Source of the DNA: Trebonia sp963811335
GTDB taxonomy: Bacteria; Actinomycetota; Actinomycetes; Streptosporangiales; Streptosporangiaceae
Assembly (NCBI GenBank): GCA_963811335.1
Contig: CAWERB010000035.1
Location: forward strand, 372,001 to 436,000
Reading direction: 5' to 3'
DNA length: 64,000 nucleotides
The notes beneath the pieces were generated by a model, which was not told the DNA's origin, ran no database searches, and was given only the letters and a program-made list of their open reading frames with translations. Of the stretch, positions 1 through 8,575 are shown in pieces (the first letter of the stretch is position 1; each line of letters opens with the position of its first letter). The translations under genes and the position numbers were made by a program.

Positions 1-513
1 ATCGGGTACGGCACCACGGCCCTGTGGCCGTCCGTCCCCGGCACGGCAGGCACGGCCGCCGCAGCCGGCGCGGCGAACAGCACCGCGATGCTGACCACCT
101 GTGCGAACACGCCCGGCTGCATCGGCTACAACGGGATCAGCTACCTGTTCCAGGCCCTGGCGGGCCGCCTCGGCTACGCGAGCCTCGAGAACAACGCTGG
201 CGTCTACACGCTGCCGACGGCACCCGCGATCAAGGCTGCGGTGGCCAGCTTCGTGTCGCTCACGCCGCCCAGCGAGACGATCTCGATGATCGACGGGCCT
301 GCCGCCGGCGGTTACCCGATCGTCAACTACGAGTACGCCGTGGTCAAGTCCGTGCAGCCGGACGCCGCCAAGGCCAGTGCGATCAGGGCCTTCCTGCGGT
401 GGGTCATCACCACAGGGAACGGCCCGTCCTACCTGAAAGACCTCGGCTTCCAGCCGCTGAGCGGCCCGCTGGTGACGCTCGGCGAGCAGCAGATCGCGGA
501 GATCGGCTCATGA
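1..513 (+). CDS. PstS-like phosphate/solute-binding protein, C-terminal part
   Basis: The frame is open from the first base, so the 5' end lies outside the window. The visible 170 residues look like the C-terminal lobe of a periplasmic binding protein of the PstS type: a segment with GISYLFQALAG, then YPIVNYEYAVV, then the closing FLRWVITTGNGPSYLKDLGF, which is the usual PstS tail before the final helix. In this context the protein probably binds a ligand outside the cell rather than feeding a Pst transporter, because no pstCAB follows. The TGA stop overlaps the ATG of the next gene (510-513), so the two are translationally coupled. The following GlnX-like, kinase and FHA genes suggest it is the sensory part of a signalling module; that role is inferred from neighbours. 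Confidence 0.75.
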   Translation: MGYGTTALWPSVPGTAGTAAAAGAANSTAMLTTCANTPGCIGYNGISYLFQALAGRLGYASLENNAGVYTLPTAPAIKAAVASFVSLTPPSETISMIDGPAAGGYPIVNYEYAVVKSVQPDAAKASAIRAFLRWVITTGNGPSYLKDLGFQPLSGPLVTLGEQQIAEIGS

Positions 514-1875
514 CCGCCACGCTCGCCCGAGCACCCCCGGCCGGCCGCGCCGCCCGCCGCGCCCCGGCCGCGCCGCGCCGCGGTACCCGAGGGATAGCAC
601 GCCGTCATGGCCGGGGCACCCCGGACACGCTGCGTGCCCTGCTGGCCAGCCTGGTGCTGCTCTCGCTCGCCTGGGGCGCCTTCGGCGGCTGGGTCGCCAC
701 CTGCACTCCTCGGCCGCCCAGTCGCTGGTCAGCGTGGACGAGCCGCTGAGCCTGGACGCCAGGCAGATGTACCAGGCGATCGCCGACGCCGACGTGACGA
801 TCACCGCCGCGTACCTGGCCGGCTCCCAGCCGCCGCTGGCCACGCTGCAGCGCTACCAGCACGACATCGCGACGGCCGCCACCGACCTGGCCCGGTTGCG
901 GTCGGGCGGCGACAGCCAGGCCGCGGGCAGCGCGCTCGCCGCGCTGAACGGCGGGCTGCCCGCCTATGCCGAGCTACGTCGCCAGCGCGAAGGCGGAGTA
1001 CGCCTCGGGCTTCCCGCTGACCGGCGGCTCGTTCCTCCAGGTGGCCTCCGAGGAGGCGCACCTCGTGCTGCTGCCCGCCGCGAACACCGTCTTCACCCAG
1101 GAGAACGCCGCGCTCAGCGCGGCGAGCGGCGACGCGACCGGCTGGCTGACGCTGATCGCCGCCCTGGTACTCGCGATCATCACCGGCATCGTCTTGTACC
1201 GGGCGCAGCGGTGGCTGGCCCGGCGCACCAACCGGATGCTCAGCCCCGGGCTCGTCCTCGCCTCGGTCCTGCTCATCATCAGCGTCGTGTGGCTGGCCGC
1301 GGGCTTCCTCACCGCCCGCTCGGACTTCGGCCGGGGTTTCGGGCACGGCTCGGCGCCCGCGGAGAACCTGGCGCTCGCGTCGATCGGCGTGCAGCAGATC
1401 AGGGGAGACGCGGTGCTCAACTTCATCTCCCGCAGCGGCAACGCGTCTTTCGCCGACGACTTCGCCGCGACGAGCAAGAAGGTCGGGCCGGGCGCGGACA
1501 GCTGGCTCGGCGCGGCGGCCGCCGCGCAGCAGCCAGGCGGCCAGGGCGCCGCCCTGGTGGCGCAGGCCGAGCAGGAGGCGACCGCCTGGTACGCGGCGAA
1601 CGGGCGCGTCTACAGCCTCGGCACCAAGGCACAGTACGCCGCGGAGCGGACCGCCATCGTCGCGGCCGGGCCAAGCGGCACCGCCGCCGGCTACGACACG
1701 CTCGAGGCCCGCATCGGGGCGGCGATCAACGCCGACCAGGGCGTCTTCCAGGCTGCCGCCAGCGCGGGCGCCAGCGCGCTCAGCCCGCTGGCCGCGGTGG
1801 TGGTCGCCGGGTCGCTGGCTGATGGCGCTCTCCTGCGCGTGGGCGATCAGCCGCAGGCTCGCGGAATACCGCTAA
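510..1875 (+). pseudogene. GlnX-like membrane protein, frameshifted
   Basis: The gene starts at ATG 510 in the ATGA overlap with the upstream gene. A first transmembrane helix (LRALLASLVLLSLAWGAFGG) is read in one frame. The conserved extracellular segment with EPLSLDARQMYQAIADADVT is in a second frame from about 705. From about 975 the frame changes back (SYVASAKAEYASGFPL, then a second helix near 1141-1200 and a third near 1250-1310). The expected tail LMALSCAWAISRRLAEYR and its TAA at 1873-1875 are in a third frame after about 1805. So there are three single-base shifts. Homologues are the GlnX-type membrane proteins found between a binding protein and a PknG-type kinase. The gene is either broken or mis-sequenced; the protein sequence on both sides of each shift is well preserved, which favours recent change or sequencing error. 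Confidence 0.65.
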
Positions 1876-1963
1876 GCTCCTTTTGCTGCCCCGCGAACGA
1901 GGCCGGTGCAAGCCGCACAATAAGAGCACGAAGGAAAACGTCACAGCTGCCCGAGGAGGGACG

Positions 1964-3034
1964 GTGACCGGGGAATCCCCAGCGCGGCTAGGCGGCCCGC
2001 TCAGCGGGCTCGCCCCGGGTTCCCGCGTGGCCGGGTACCTGCTGGAACGGCTGGTCGGCGTGGGGGGAATGGCCGCGGTCTACCAGGCGCGCGACGAGCG
2101 TCTCGGCCGGGTGGTGGCGCTCAAGGTGCTCGCGGGCGACGAGGCCCTGCGGAGGCGGTTCGTCCGCGAGGCCCGGGCGGTCGCGGCGGTCGACCACCCG
2201 CACATCATCCCCGTGTACGAGGCGGGCGAGGCCGATGGCGTGCAGTTCATCGCGATGCGGTTCGTGGCGGGGGGCACCCTGCAGCGGGTGATCAGGGACA
2301 ATGGCGCGCTGCCGCCGCGGCGCGCGGCGGCGTTCATCTCCCAGGTGGCGTCCGCGCTCGACGCCGCGCACGCTCAGGGCCTGGTGCACCGGGACGTCAA
2401 GCCGGGCAACATCCTGGTGGACGCGCGGCACGGCGGCCCCGAGCACACGTACCTGACCGACTTCGGCATCGCCAGGGCGATGCTGTCCGCGGGCACCCTG
2501 ACCAACGCCGGCCAGTTCCTCGGCACCCCCGACTACGCCGCTCCTGAGCAGATCAACGGCCACCCGGTCGACGGCCGCGCCGACCAGTACGCGCTTGGCT
2601 GCGTGGCCTACGAGGTGCTCAGCGGCACGGTACCGTTCGTGCGGGAAATGCCGCTCGCCGTGCTCTACGCGCACCTGTCAACCGCGCCGTCGCAGGTGAC
2701 CCTGGTCCGCCCGGACCTGCCCTTCGCGGTCAACGAGGTGCTCAACACCGCGCTCGCGAAGGTCCCCGGCGCCCGGTACGCCAGCTGCGCCGACTTCGCC
2801 GACTCGCTGCGCGAGGCCCTCGGCCTGGACCCCTACGACCCGTCCCGGGTCCCCCGGCCGCCCACCACCGCCGTCCCGGCCCGTCCCCCCGTCTCCCCGA
2901 CGCTGCCGCTGACCCCGCCAGCCGGACGGCACGAGGCGAAGCCCGACCCCGCCGCCTGGCCTGTCCAGGTGCGCGCGCGCCGCCGCCCGCGCCCCGGTCC
3001 GCCGCCGCCGCGGCCACCTGGACCGCGGTGGTGA
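1964..3034 (+). CDS. Serine/threonine protein kinase
   Basis: A Hanks-type kinase of 356 residues. Visible landmarks in order are the glycine loop VGVGGMAAVYQA, the ATP lysine in VALKVL, the catalytic loop HRDVKPGNIL, the metal-binding DFGIA and the activation/P+1 segment GTPDYAAPEQ. The last 70 residues are proline- and arginine-rich, with no transmembrane helix that I can see, so the enzyme is probably cytosolic. GTG 1964 was chosen because GAGGAGGG lies just upstream (1953-1960). The stop at 3032-3034 overlaps GTG codons of the FHA gene. Together with the upstream binding protein and GlnX-like protein this resembles the PknG-GlnX-GlnH arrangement of actinobacteria, although this kinase lacks the rubredoxin and TPR parts of PknG. 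Confidence 0.88.
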   Translation: MTGESPARLGGPLSGLAPGSRVAGYLLERLVGVGGMAAVYQARDERLGRVVALKVLAGDEALRRRFVREARAVAAVDHPHIIPVYEAGEADGVQFIAMRFVAGGTLQRVIRDNGALPPRRAAAFISQVASALDAAHAQGLVHRDVKPGNILVDARHGGPEHTYLTDFGIARAMLSAGTLTNAGQFLGTPDYAAPEQINGHPVDGRADQYALGCVAYEVLSGTVPFVREMPLAVLYAHLSTAPSQVTLVRPDLPFAVNEVLNTALAKVPGARYASCADFADSLREALGLDPYDPSRVPRPPTTAVPARPPVSPTLPLTPPAGRHEAKPDPAAWPVQVRARRRPRPGPPPPRPPGPRW

Positions 3035-3412
3035 CCACGGACCGCGCCTACTACGACAGCGTGTGCGCGGTCAACGAGCAGGACACCGCGTCGATCAGCT
3101 TCCCTGGCGAACTGCCAGAGCGCCGCATCCCGCTGGCCGGCCCCGAGGTCCGCATCGGCCGCCGCAGCGTCTCCCGCGGCATCGAGCCGGAGATCGACCT
3201 CATCGGCCCGCCCCGCGACCCCGGCGTCTCCCGCCTGCACGCCAAGCTCGTCCCCGCCCCCGACGGCAGCTGGGCGGTCGTCGACCTCGGCACGGAAAAC
3301 GGCATCACCGTCAACGGCCAGGACGTCCCCTCCGGCGCCTCCGTCCCCCTCCGCCCCGGCGACCAGCATCCACCTGGGCGCCTGGACCAAGATCACCATC
3401 ACCCGCGGCTGA
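3028..3412 (+). pseudogene. FHA-domain protein, frameshifted near its end
   Basis: This short gene begins at GTG 3028 or 3031, overlapping the kinase stop in a GTGA motif. It encodes an FHA phosphothreonine-recognition domain: PEVRIGRRS, then DPGVSRLHAKL (the Ser/His recognition loops), then VDLGTENGITVNG (the usual NG turn). Near 3361-3368 one extra base shifts the frame. After it the expected last strand is read in another frame (IHLGAWTKITITRG) with TGA at 3410-3412. FHA proteins commonly read the phosphorylation state set by a neighbouring kinase, so a kinase-FHA pair is a plausible job here. An alternative reading is that kinase and FHA were originally one fused protein and another indel split them. 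Confidence 0.6.
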
Positions 3413-3439
3413 CCATCCGCGGCCAGGCACGGCACCGGG

Positions 3440-4212
3440 TCAGTACTTCGGCCCGACGAACTCATCGAGCCGCGCGACGGCTTCCTTCCTCGCCACCGAG
3501 ATCATGTCCCAGCGCGCGAACCGCCACTGCACGCCGAGCCGGTCGAGCGCCTGCCCGCACAGCCCCAGGATGTCCAGCGACTTGTTGCTGAACAGGTACC
3601 GCGGGTACTCGTACCAGCGGTCCCCGTCCGCCAGCGGCGCCGCACCCGGTTCATGCCCCGGTACCCGTCCGAGTGGAACAGCCCGCGGACGAAATCGCCA
3701 GGGAAACGGTCCACGAGACCGCTGCTGCCACGGTCGAGCTCGATCTGCCGAAGTGTGCTTCATGCCCGGCCCGTGCTGCGGGAACAGGCACGGCCAGTGC
3801 CGAGAGAAGCTTGAGACCTCCTGACACCCCTGCTTCTGCTGCAGCCTGACCTTGTTCATCGGACGGACTGCCTGCATGGCACGAACAGCATTCCTGGATC
3901 AGTCCCGGCCACGCGTCGGCGCACATGACGCGGAGCATTCCAAACCTTTTTCGCGGGGTTGCCGCCGACGGAAATGCATCCGTCGCCTAGGTAGAGGCCC
4001 AGCAGGTACGCGTAGTCGGCGCGCGGTTCCGGCAGAGTGGGGTTTTCGACGCACCGCGGACAATGAGCTCGTGACCGATAGTCCGTCTCCGGAACGTCAC
4101 GCCACTCGCGCAGGGTCGCCCGTGAGATGCCTGTCGAAATGCTGATCGACCGGAGAGAAGCTCCGCTCGCTACCAGGGTCAGTGCCCGTCGTCGCGCCTC
4201 GGGGCTGTACAT
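3440..4212 (-). pseudogene. HTH plus LAGLIDADG-like endonuclease gene, decayed
   Basis: Pieces of one actinobacterial protein family lie in order on the minus strand but in at least four frames. From 4212: MYSPEARRRALTLVASGASL with an HTH (STGISRATLREW), a Cys pair (CPRC), then YAYLLGLYLGDGCIS, which has the LAGLIDADG-like LGxxLGDG shape. Next come RPMNKVRLQQ and SFSRHWPCLFPQHGPG, then FVRGLFHSDG in another frame, then the tail EYPRYLFSNKSLDILGLC to VARLDEFVGPKY. Intact relatives combine a helix-turn-helix with a homing-endonuclease-like fold. With this many shifts the gene is not functional as written. It sits beside an irregular tRNA gene. Confidence 0.65.
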
Positions 4213-4307
4213 GTCGGCAGTATGAACGCCGCCACTGACAAAACCGCCGTTGAGCGAGATTGGTCATAGCCAGCGTTCCTGACCGGAGAGCCGATCCATG
4301 TCCGAAG

Positions 4308-4384
4308 TGCCCCGGGTGGGGATTCGAACCCACACTTTGACGGGTTTTGAGATCCGTCCCTGTCTGCCGTTGGGGTACCGGGGC
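4308..4384 (-). tRNA. tRNA-Leu(CAA), irregular
   Basis: The acceptor stem is perfect (GCCCCGG with CCGGGGC) and the T-arm pairs GTGGG with CCCAC around TTCGAATC. The anticodon region reads ACGGATCTCAAAACCCGT, which contains CTCAAAA, the loop of a CAA leucine anticodon. It is the short-variable-arm type that I know from actinomycetes near pdtaR. However, the T-loop has eight bases instead of seven and the anticodon stem carries an extra base and a mismatch. It may be a tRNA pseudogene, or there may be two indel errors. The gene points away from pdtaR. Confidence 0.6.
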
Positions 4385-4456
4385 AGGCAGAGCACCGCCG
4401 GCTAACACGCACGCTGCTCACCTGACAATCTACAGCTTCCCGGTAGGCTCTACGAC

Positions 4457-5068
4457 GTGAGCCAGAATGCGTTGCGTGTCGTGATTGCCGAGGATGAGGC
4501 GCTGATCCGCCTGGACCTCAAGGAGATGCTGGAGGAAGAAGGCTACTCGGTGGTAGCCGAGGTGGGGGACGGTGAGGCGGCGGTGGAGAAGGTCACCGCG
4601 CTCAAGCCGGACCTGGCCATCTTCGACGTCAAGATGCCGGTGCTCGACGGGATCTCCGCCGCCGAGCGGATCGCCGCCGAGCGGATCGCCCCGGTGGTGA
4701 TCCTCACCGCGTTCTCGCAGCGAGAGCTGGTCGAGCGCGCCAGGGACGCCGGAGCCATGGCCTATCTTGTGAAGCCGTTCACGAAGGCGGACCTGGTGCC
4801 CGCCATCGAGATGGCGGTCAGCCGGTACACCGAGATCAAGGCGCTTGACGAAGAGGTCAACACGCTCAAGGACCGGCTCGAGGTCCGCAAGCTGCTCGAC
4901 CGGGCCAAGGGCCTGCTGCAGTCCGAGCACGGGCTGACCGAGCCGCAGGCGTTCCGCTGGATCCAGAAGACGTCGATGGACCGCCGCCTGACGATGCGCA
5001 AGGTCGCCGAGGCCGTGATCGAGGGGACGCTCAGCGCGACTACGAAGAGTGACGAGAAGGCTGAATAG
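4457..5068 (+). CDS. pdtaR: ANTAR-domain response regulator, PdtaR-like
   Basis: A 203-residue regulator starting at GTG 4457. The N-terminal receiver has the acidic pair in IAEDEALIRLDL, the phospho-acceptor Asp in AIFDVKMPVLDG, the conserved Thr in VILTAFSQ and the Lys in YLVKPF. A coiled linker (EIKALDEEVNTLKDRL) leads to a C-terminal ANTAR RNA-binding domain (KLLDRAKGLLQSEHGLTEPQAFRWIQ). Family members such as mycobacterial PdtaR act by antitermination after phosphorylation by a cytosolic histidine kinase (PdtaS); no kinase gene is next to it here. A 15-base in-frame direct repeat gives AAERIAAERI at about residues 72-81. The polA gene follows 415 bases downstream on the same strand. Confidence 0.93.
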   Translation: MSQNALRVVIAEDEALIRLDLKEMLEEEGYSVVAEVGDGEAAVEKVTALKPDLAIFDVKMPVLDGISAAERIAAERIAPVVILTAFSQRELVERARDAGAMAYLVKPFTKADLVPAIEMAVSRYTEIKALDEEVNTLKDRLEVRKLLDRAKGLLQSEHGLTEPQAFRWIQKTSMDRRLTMRKVAEAVIEGTLSATTKSDEKAE

Positions 5069-5483
5069 CGAGGAGGGGACCCGGGGACCCGTTGGTACCG
5101 TGTCCGCCTTCCCCGGGCTGACACGTTCTCTACTTGGACCCCCGGGTCCGCTGTCGTTACGTTAGCGACATCGAGTGTCCACGGCAAAGTCGAGTTCGGA
5201 CGATGGACTGCCCTCGGTTCCCTGCCGATTCCGGTCCGTTCACCCAGGTACGTCACCATTTGCCGCCATTCGACCCCGATGTGACAACTCGGCGGCCGCA
5301 TAGCGGCTGCGAACAGGACAATCCTCCGCGCCTCGCTGACCGGCGCCGGGCGCCTCAGCAGGCGCTTTGGCAGCGGACCGTGACCGGTCCGCTGTAGATA
5401 ACAATCTCGCAGCATCGGCGTGTCGCCGCCTGCCGGCGAAGGCGACCCGGCGACGCGGGACGCCGCGGCCATAGGATCGAAGG
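5069..5483 (+). other. Intergenic region pdtaR-polA with two hairpins
   Basis: No gene is supported in these 415 bases. Two strong stem-loops occur near the polA end: GCGCCT/AGGCGC with loop CAGC at 5350-5365, followed by TTT, and AGCGGACCG/CGGTCCGCT with loop TGAC at 5372-5393. They are probably terminators for pdtaR or leader structures of polA; the sequence alone does not decide. Confidence 0.5.
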
Positions 5484-8195
5484 GTGAACGACAGGCTGCT
5501 GCTGCTCGACGGCCACTCGCTGGCCTACCGCGCGTGGTTCGCGCTCCCCGTGGAGAACTTCGCCACCACGACCGGACAGCCGACCAACGCCGTCTACGGC
5601 TTCACCGCGATGCTCATCAACGTGCTGCGGGACGAGAAGCCGACGCGCGTCGCGGTGGCCTTCGACCGCGGCGAGCCCACGTTCAGGCACGAGAAGTACG
5701 TGGAGTACAAGGCGGGCCGGACCAAGGCGCCCGATGAGTTCCGCAGCCAGATCAGCCTGATCTTCGAGGTGCTCGACGCCCTCGGCATCCGGCACCTGTC
5801 CGCGCCCGGCTACGAGGCCGACGACATCATCGCCACCCTCGCCACCCAGGCGGAGCAAGACGGCGACGACGTGCTGATCGTCACCGGCGACCGGGACACG
5901 TTCCAGCTGATCTCCGACTCCACCACCGTGCTCTACAACAGCCGCGGCGTCTCCGACATGAAGCGCTACGACCCGGCGGGCCTGCTGGAGAAGTACGGCC
6001 TCACCCCCGCCCAGTACCCGGACTTCGCGGCGCTGCGCGGCGACCCGAGCGACAACCTGCCGTCCATCCCCGGCGTCGGCGAGAAGACCGCGACCAAGTG
6101 GATCACCGACTTCGGCTCGCTCGAGAACCTGGTGAACCGGGTCGGCGAGGTGAAGGGCAAGGCGGGCGACGCGCTGCGCGAGCACCTGGGCAACGTGCTG
6201 AACAACCGCGAGCTCACCACGCTGCTCCGCGACCTGCCGGAGCAGGTCGTCGGCGCGACCCCGGCCGAGCTCACCCCCGAGCCGTGGGACCGCGAGAAGA
6301 TCCACCAGCTCTTCGACACCCTGCAGTTCCGCGTGCTGCGCGACCGCCTCTACCAGACCTTCCCCGACGGCCTGCCCGGCGCGCCGAAGACCGCCGCCGC
6401 CGCCGGCCCAGCCGCGAAGCCGACGGCATTCGAGGTCGACGCGTCCGTCCTCGGTCCCGAGGAGGTCGCCGGCTGGCTCGAGGAACACGCATCGCCCGAA
6501 CGGATGGGGCTTGCCCTTGACGGCCAATGGCTGGGCGGCATGGGCCGGGTGACCGGCATCGCGATCGCCGCCCCCGACGGCACCGGCGCCTACCTCGACC
6601 CGGCCGCGCTCACTCCCGCCGACGAGCGCGCCCTGGGGGAGTGGCTGGCGTCGGAGGCTCGCCCCAAGGCGATGCACGACGCCAAGGGACCGATGCACGC
6701 GCTGGCATCGCACGGCTTCGTTCTGCATGGACTCACCTCAGACACCGCCCTTGCCGCATACCTCGCGCTGCCCGGCCAGCGGACCTTCGACCTTGCCGAC
6801 CTCGCGCTGCGCTACCTCGGCAAGGAGCTGAGCGACTCCGCCGGTGACCACGTGCAGCTCACCCTGGACGGATCGGGGGAGGAGGAGGCGGCTCTCGCGC
6901 TCGTGCTGCGCGCGCGGGCGACGCTCGACCTCGCCGCCGCGCTGGATGAGGACCTGGAGCGGCGCGGCGCGACCCGGCTGCTGAACGAGATCGAGCTGCC
7001 GCTCGTCACCGTCCTGGCCGAGATGGAGCGGACCGGCATCTGCGCCGACACCGATCACTTCGCCGAGATGTCCGCGACGTTGTACGGGGAGGTCAAGGCG
7101 GCCGAGCAGGCGGCCTACGCGATCGTCGGCCACGAGTTCAACCTCGGCTCGCCGAAGCAGCTGCAGCAGGTCCTGTTCGAGGAGCTCGACCTGCCGAAGA
7201 CCAAGCGGATCAAGACCGGCTACACGACGGACTCCGAGGCGCTGACGAAGCTGCTCGTGGACACCGGGCACCCGGTGCTCGAGCACCTCATGCGTCACCG
7301 GGACGTCAGCAAGCTCAAGTCGTTCGTGGACATCCTGACCCTGGCGACCGGGGACGACGGCCGGATCCACACCACGTTCAACCAGACGATCGCCGCGACC
7401 GGGCGGCTGTCGTCAACCGACCCGAACCTGCAGAACATCCCGATCCGCACCGAGGAAGGCCGCCGCATCCGCGAGGGCTTCGTCGTGGGGGCAGGCTACG
7501 AGACGCTGCTGACCGCCGACTACTCGCAGATCGAGTTGCGCATCATGGCCGACCTGTCCGCCGACGAGGCGCTGATGGCGGCGTTCGCGTCCGGTCACGA
7601 CTTCCACGCGGCGACCGCCTCCCGGGTGTTCGGCGTCGACCCGCACACGGTGACCCAAGAGCAGCGGGCCAAGATCAAGGCGATGAACTACGGGCTGGCC
7701 TACGGCCTGTCCGCGTTCGGCCTGTCGAACCAGCTGCGCATCTCCGTCGAGGAGGCGCGCGGCCTGATGGACGACTACTTCAAGGAGTTCGGCGGCGTCC
7801 GCGACTACCTGCAGTCGATCGTCGCCCAGGCCCGGCTCGACGGCTACACGTCCACGATCATGGGCCGCCGCCGTTACCTGCCCGACCTCACCTCCGACAA
7901 CCGGCAGCGGCGGGAGATGGCCGAGCGGATGGCGCTCAACGCGCCGATCCAGGGCTCCGCCGCCGACGTGATCAAGGTGGCGATGCTCCGCGTCGCCGCC
8001 GCGCTGAAGTCGGCCGGCCTGAAGTCGCGGATGCTGCTCCAGGTGCACGACGAGCTGATCTTCGAGGCGGCCCCCGGCGAGCTTGACGCGCTGACTGCCC
8101 TGGTCAAGTCCGAGATGGGCGGCGCCGCCAGCCTGCGGGTCCCGCTCGAGGTCTCCACCGGCACCGGCCGCAGCTGGGCGGAAGCCGCGCACTAG
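5484..8195 (+). CDS. polA: DNA polymerase I
   Basis: A 903-residue family A polymerase for gap filling and Okazaki-fragment processing. Residues 1 to about 300 form the 5' nuclease (LLLDGHSLAYRAWF, then GYEADDIIATLA, TGDRDTFQLI, LRGDPSDNLPSIPGVGEKTA). The middle region to about 490 corresponds to a 3'-5' exonuclease fold without a recognisable catalytic acidic set, as in other actinobacteria. The polymerase follows, with motif A TADYSQIELRIM near residue 676, motif B KIKAMNYGLAYG near 730 and motif C QVHDE near 853. Motif B has Tyr where E. coli has Phe762, a change associated with poor exclusion of dideoxynucleotides. The GTG start and the neighbouring rpsA/coaE/uvrB order match actinomycete chromosomes. 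Its stop codon lies inside a duplicated repeat unit. Confidence 0.97.
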   Translation: MNDRLLLLDGHSLAYRAWFALPVENFATTTGQPTNAVYGFTAMLINVLRDEKPTRVAVAFDRGEPTFRHEKYVEYKAGRTKAPDEFRSQISLIFEVLDALGIRHLSAPGYEADDIIATLATQAEQDGDDVLIVTGDRDTFQLISDSTTVLYNSRGVSDMKRYDPAGLLEKYGLTPAQYPDFAALRGDPSDNLPSIPGVGEKTATKWITDFGSLENLVNRVGEVKGKAGDALREHLGNVLNNRELTTLLRDLPEQVVGATPAELTPEPWDREKIHQLFDTLQFRVLRDRLYQTFPDGLPGAPKTAAAAGPAAKPTAFEVDASVLGPEEVAGWLEEHASPERMGLALDGQWLGGMGRVTGIAIAAPDGTGAYLDPAALTPADERALGEWLASEARPKAMHDAKGPMHALASHGFVLHGLTSDTALAAYLALPGQRTFDLADLALRYLGKELSDSAGDHVQLTLDGSGEEEAALALVLRARATLDLAAALDEDLERRGATRLLNEIELPLVTVLAEMERTGICADTDHFAEMSATLYGEVKAAEQAAYAIVGHEFNLGSPKQLQQVLFEELDLPKTKRIKTGYTTDSEALTKLLVDTGHPVLEHLMRHRDVSKLKSFVDILTLATGDDGRIHTTFNQTIAATGRLSSTDPNLQNIPIRTEEGRRIREGFVVGAGYETLLTADYSQIELRIMADLSADEALMAAFASGHDFHAATASRVFGVDPHTVTQEQRAKIKAMNYGLAYGLSAFGLSNQLRISVEEARGLMDDYFKEFGGVRDYLQSIVAQARLDGYTSTIMGRRRYLPDLTSDNRQRREMAERMALNAPIQGSAADVIKVAMLRVAAALKSAGLKSRMLLQVHDELIFEAAPGELDALTALVKSEMGGAASLRVPLEVSTGTGRSWAEAAH

Positions 8196-8373
8196 CCGAG
8201 CGCCCGATGGCAAAGATCGCCATCGTATCGGGCGCTCGGCTAGTGCCATCTCCCGGGGGGGACGACCCCCCGTACCCCCCGCACTAGCCGAGCGCCCGAT
8301 GGCAAAGATCGCCATCGCAAGAGGGCGCTCGGCTAGTGCCTATCTCCCGGGGGGACGACCCCCCGTACCCCCG
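8189..8373. repeat. Tandem 92-bp hairpin unit at the polA 3' end (two copies)
   Basis: Two copies (8189-8280 and 8281-about 8373) start at the same point: GCACTAG, where TAG is the polA stop in copy 1. Copy 1 holds a perfect 20-base inverted repeat (8189-8208 with 8227-8246) around a second inner stem GATGGC/GCCATC. Copy 2 keeps 17 bases of the arms (8281-8297 with 8323-8339). Each copy ends with a small G-run/C-run hairpin (GGGGGG-ACGA-CCCCCC). The structures could act as a strong transcription stop after polA. Confidence 0.85.
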
Positions 8374-8575
8374 CGTGCCCGGCTCCGCCGGGCGGAGTCT
8401 CCTGCGGGGCGGCCCCGGCCGCGCCGGCCTGAGCCGCGCTGCTACCCTGTGATTCACCGTGCGGTGACTGAAGAATGTCTTAATATTTCCTGAATATTTA
8501 CTGACGGTGGCTTGTCGTCGCCGCGGGATGGCATTAGCTGACGCCCGACACTTCGCGCCGATGGAGATCCGGTGG
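8374..8575. other. Intergenic region before the polytopic protein
   Basis: After the repeats there is a GC-rich stretch and then a short A/T-rich patch (about 8476-8502, with AATATTT twice) that may hold the promoter of the next gene. No gene is supported here. Confidence 0.35.

Noticed and set aside
5355..6728. A 457-codon minus-strand frame across the 5' part of polA
   Set aside because: It covers the well-conserved 5' nuclease region on the other strand and shows no domain of its own.
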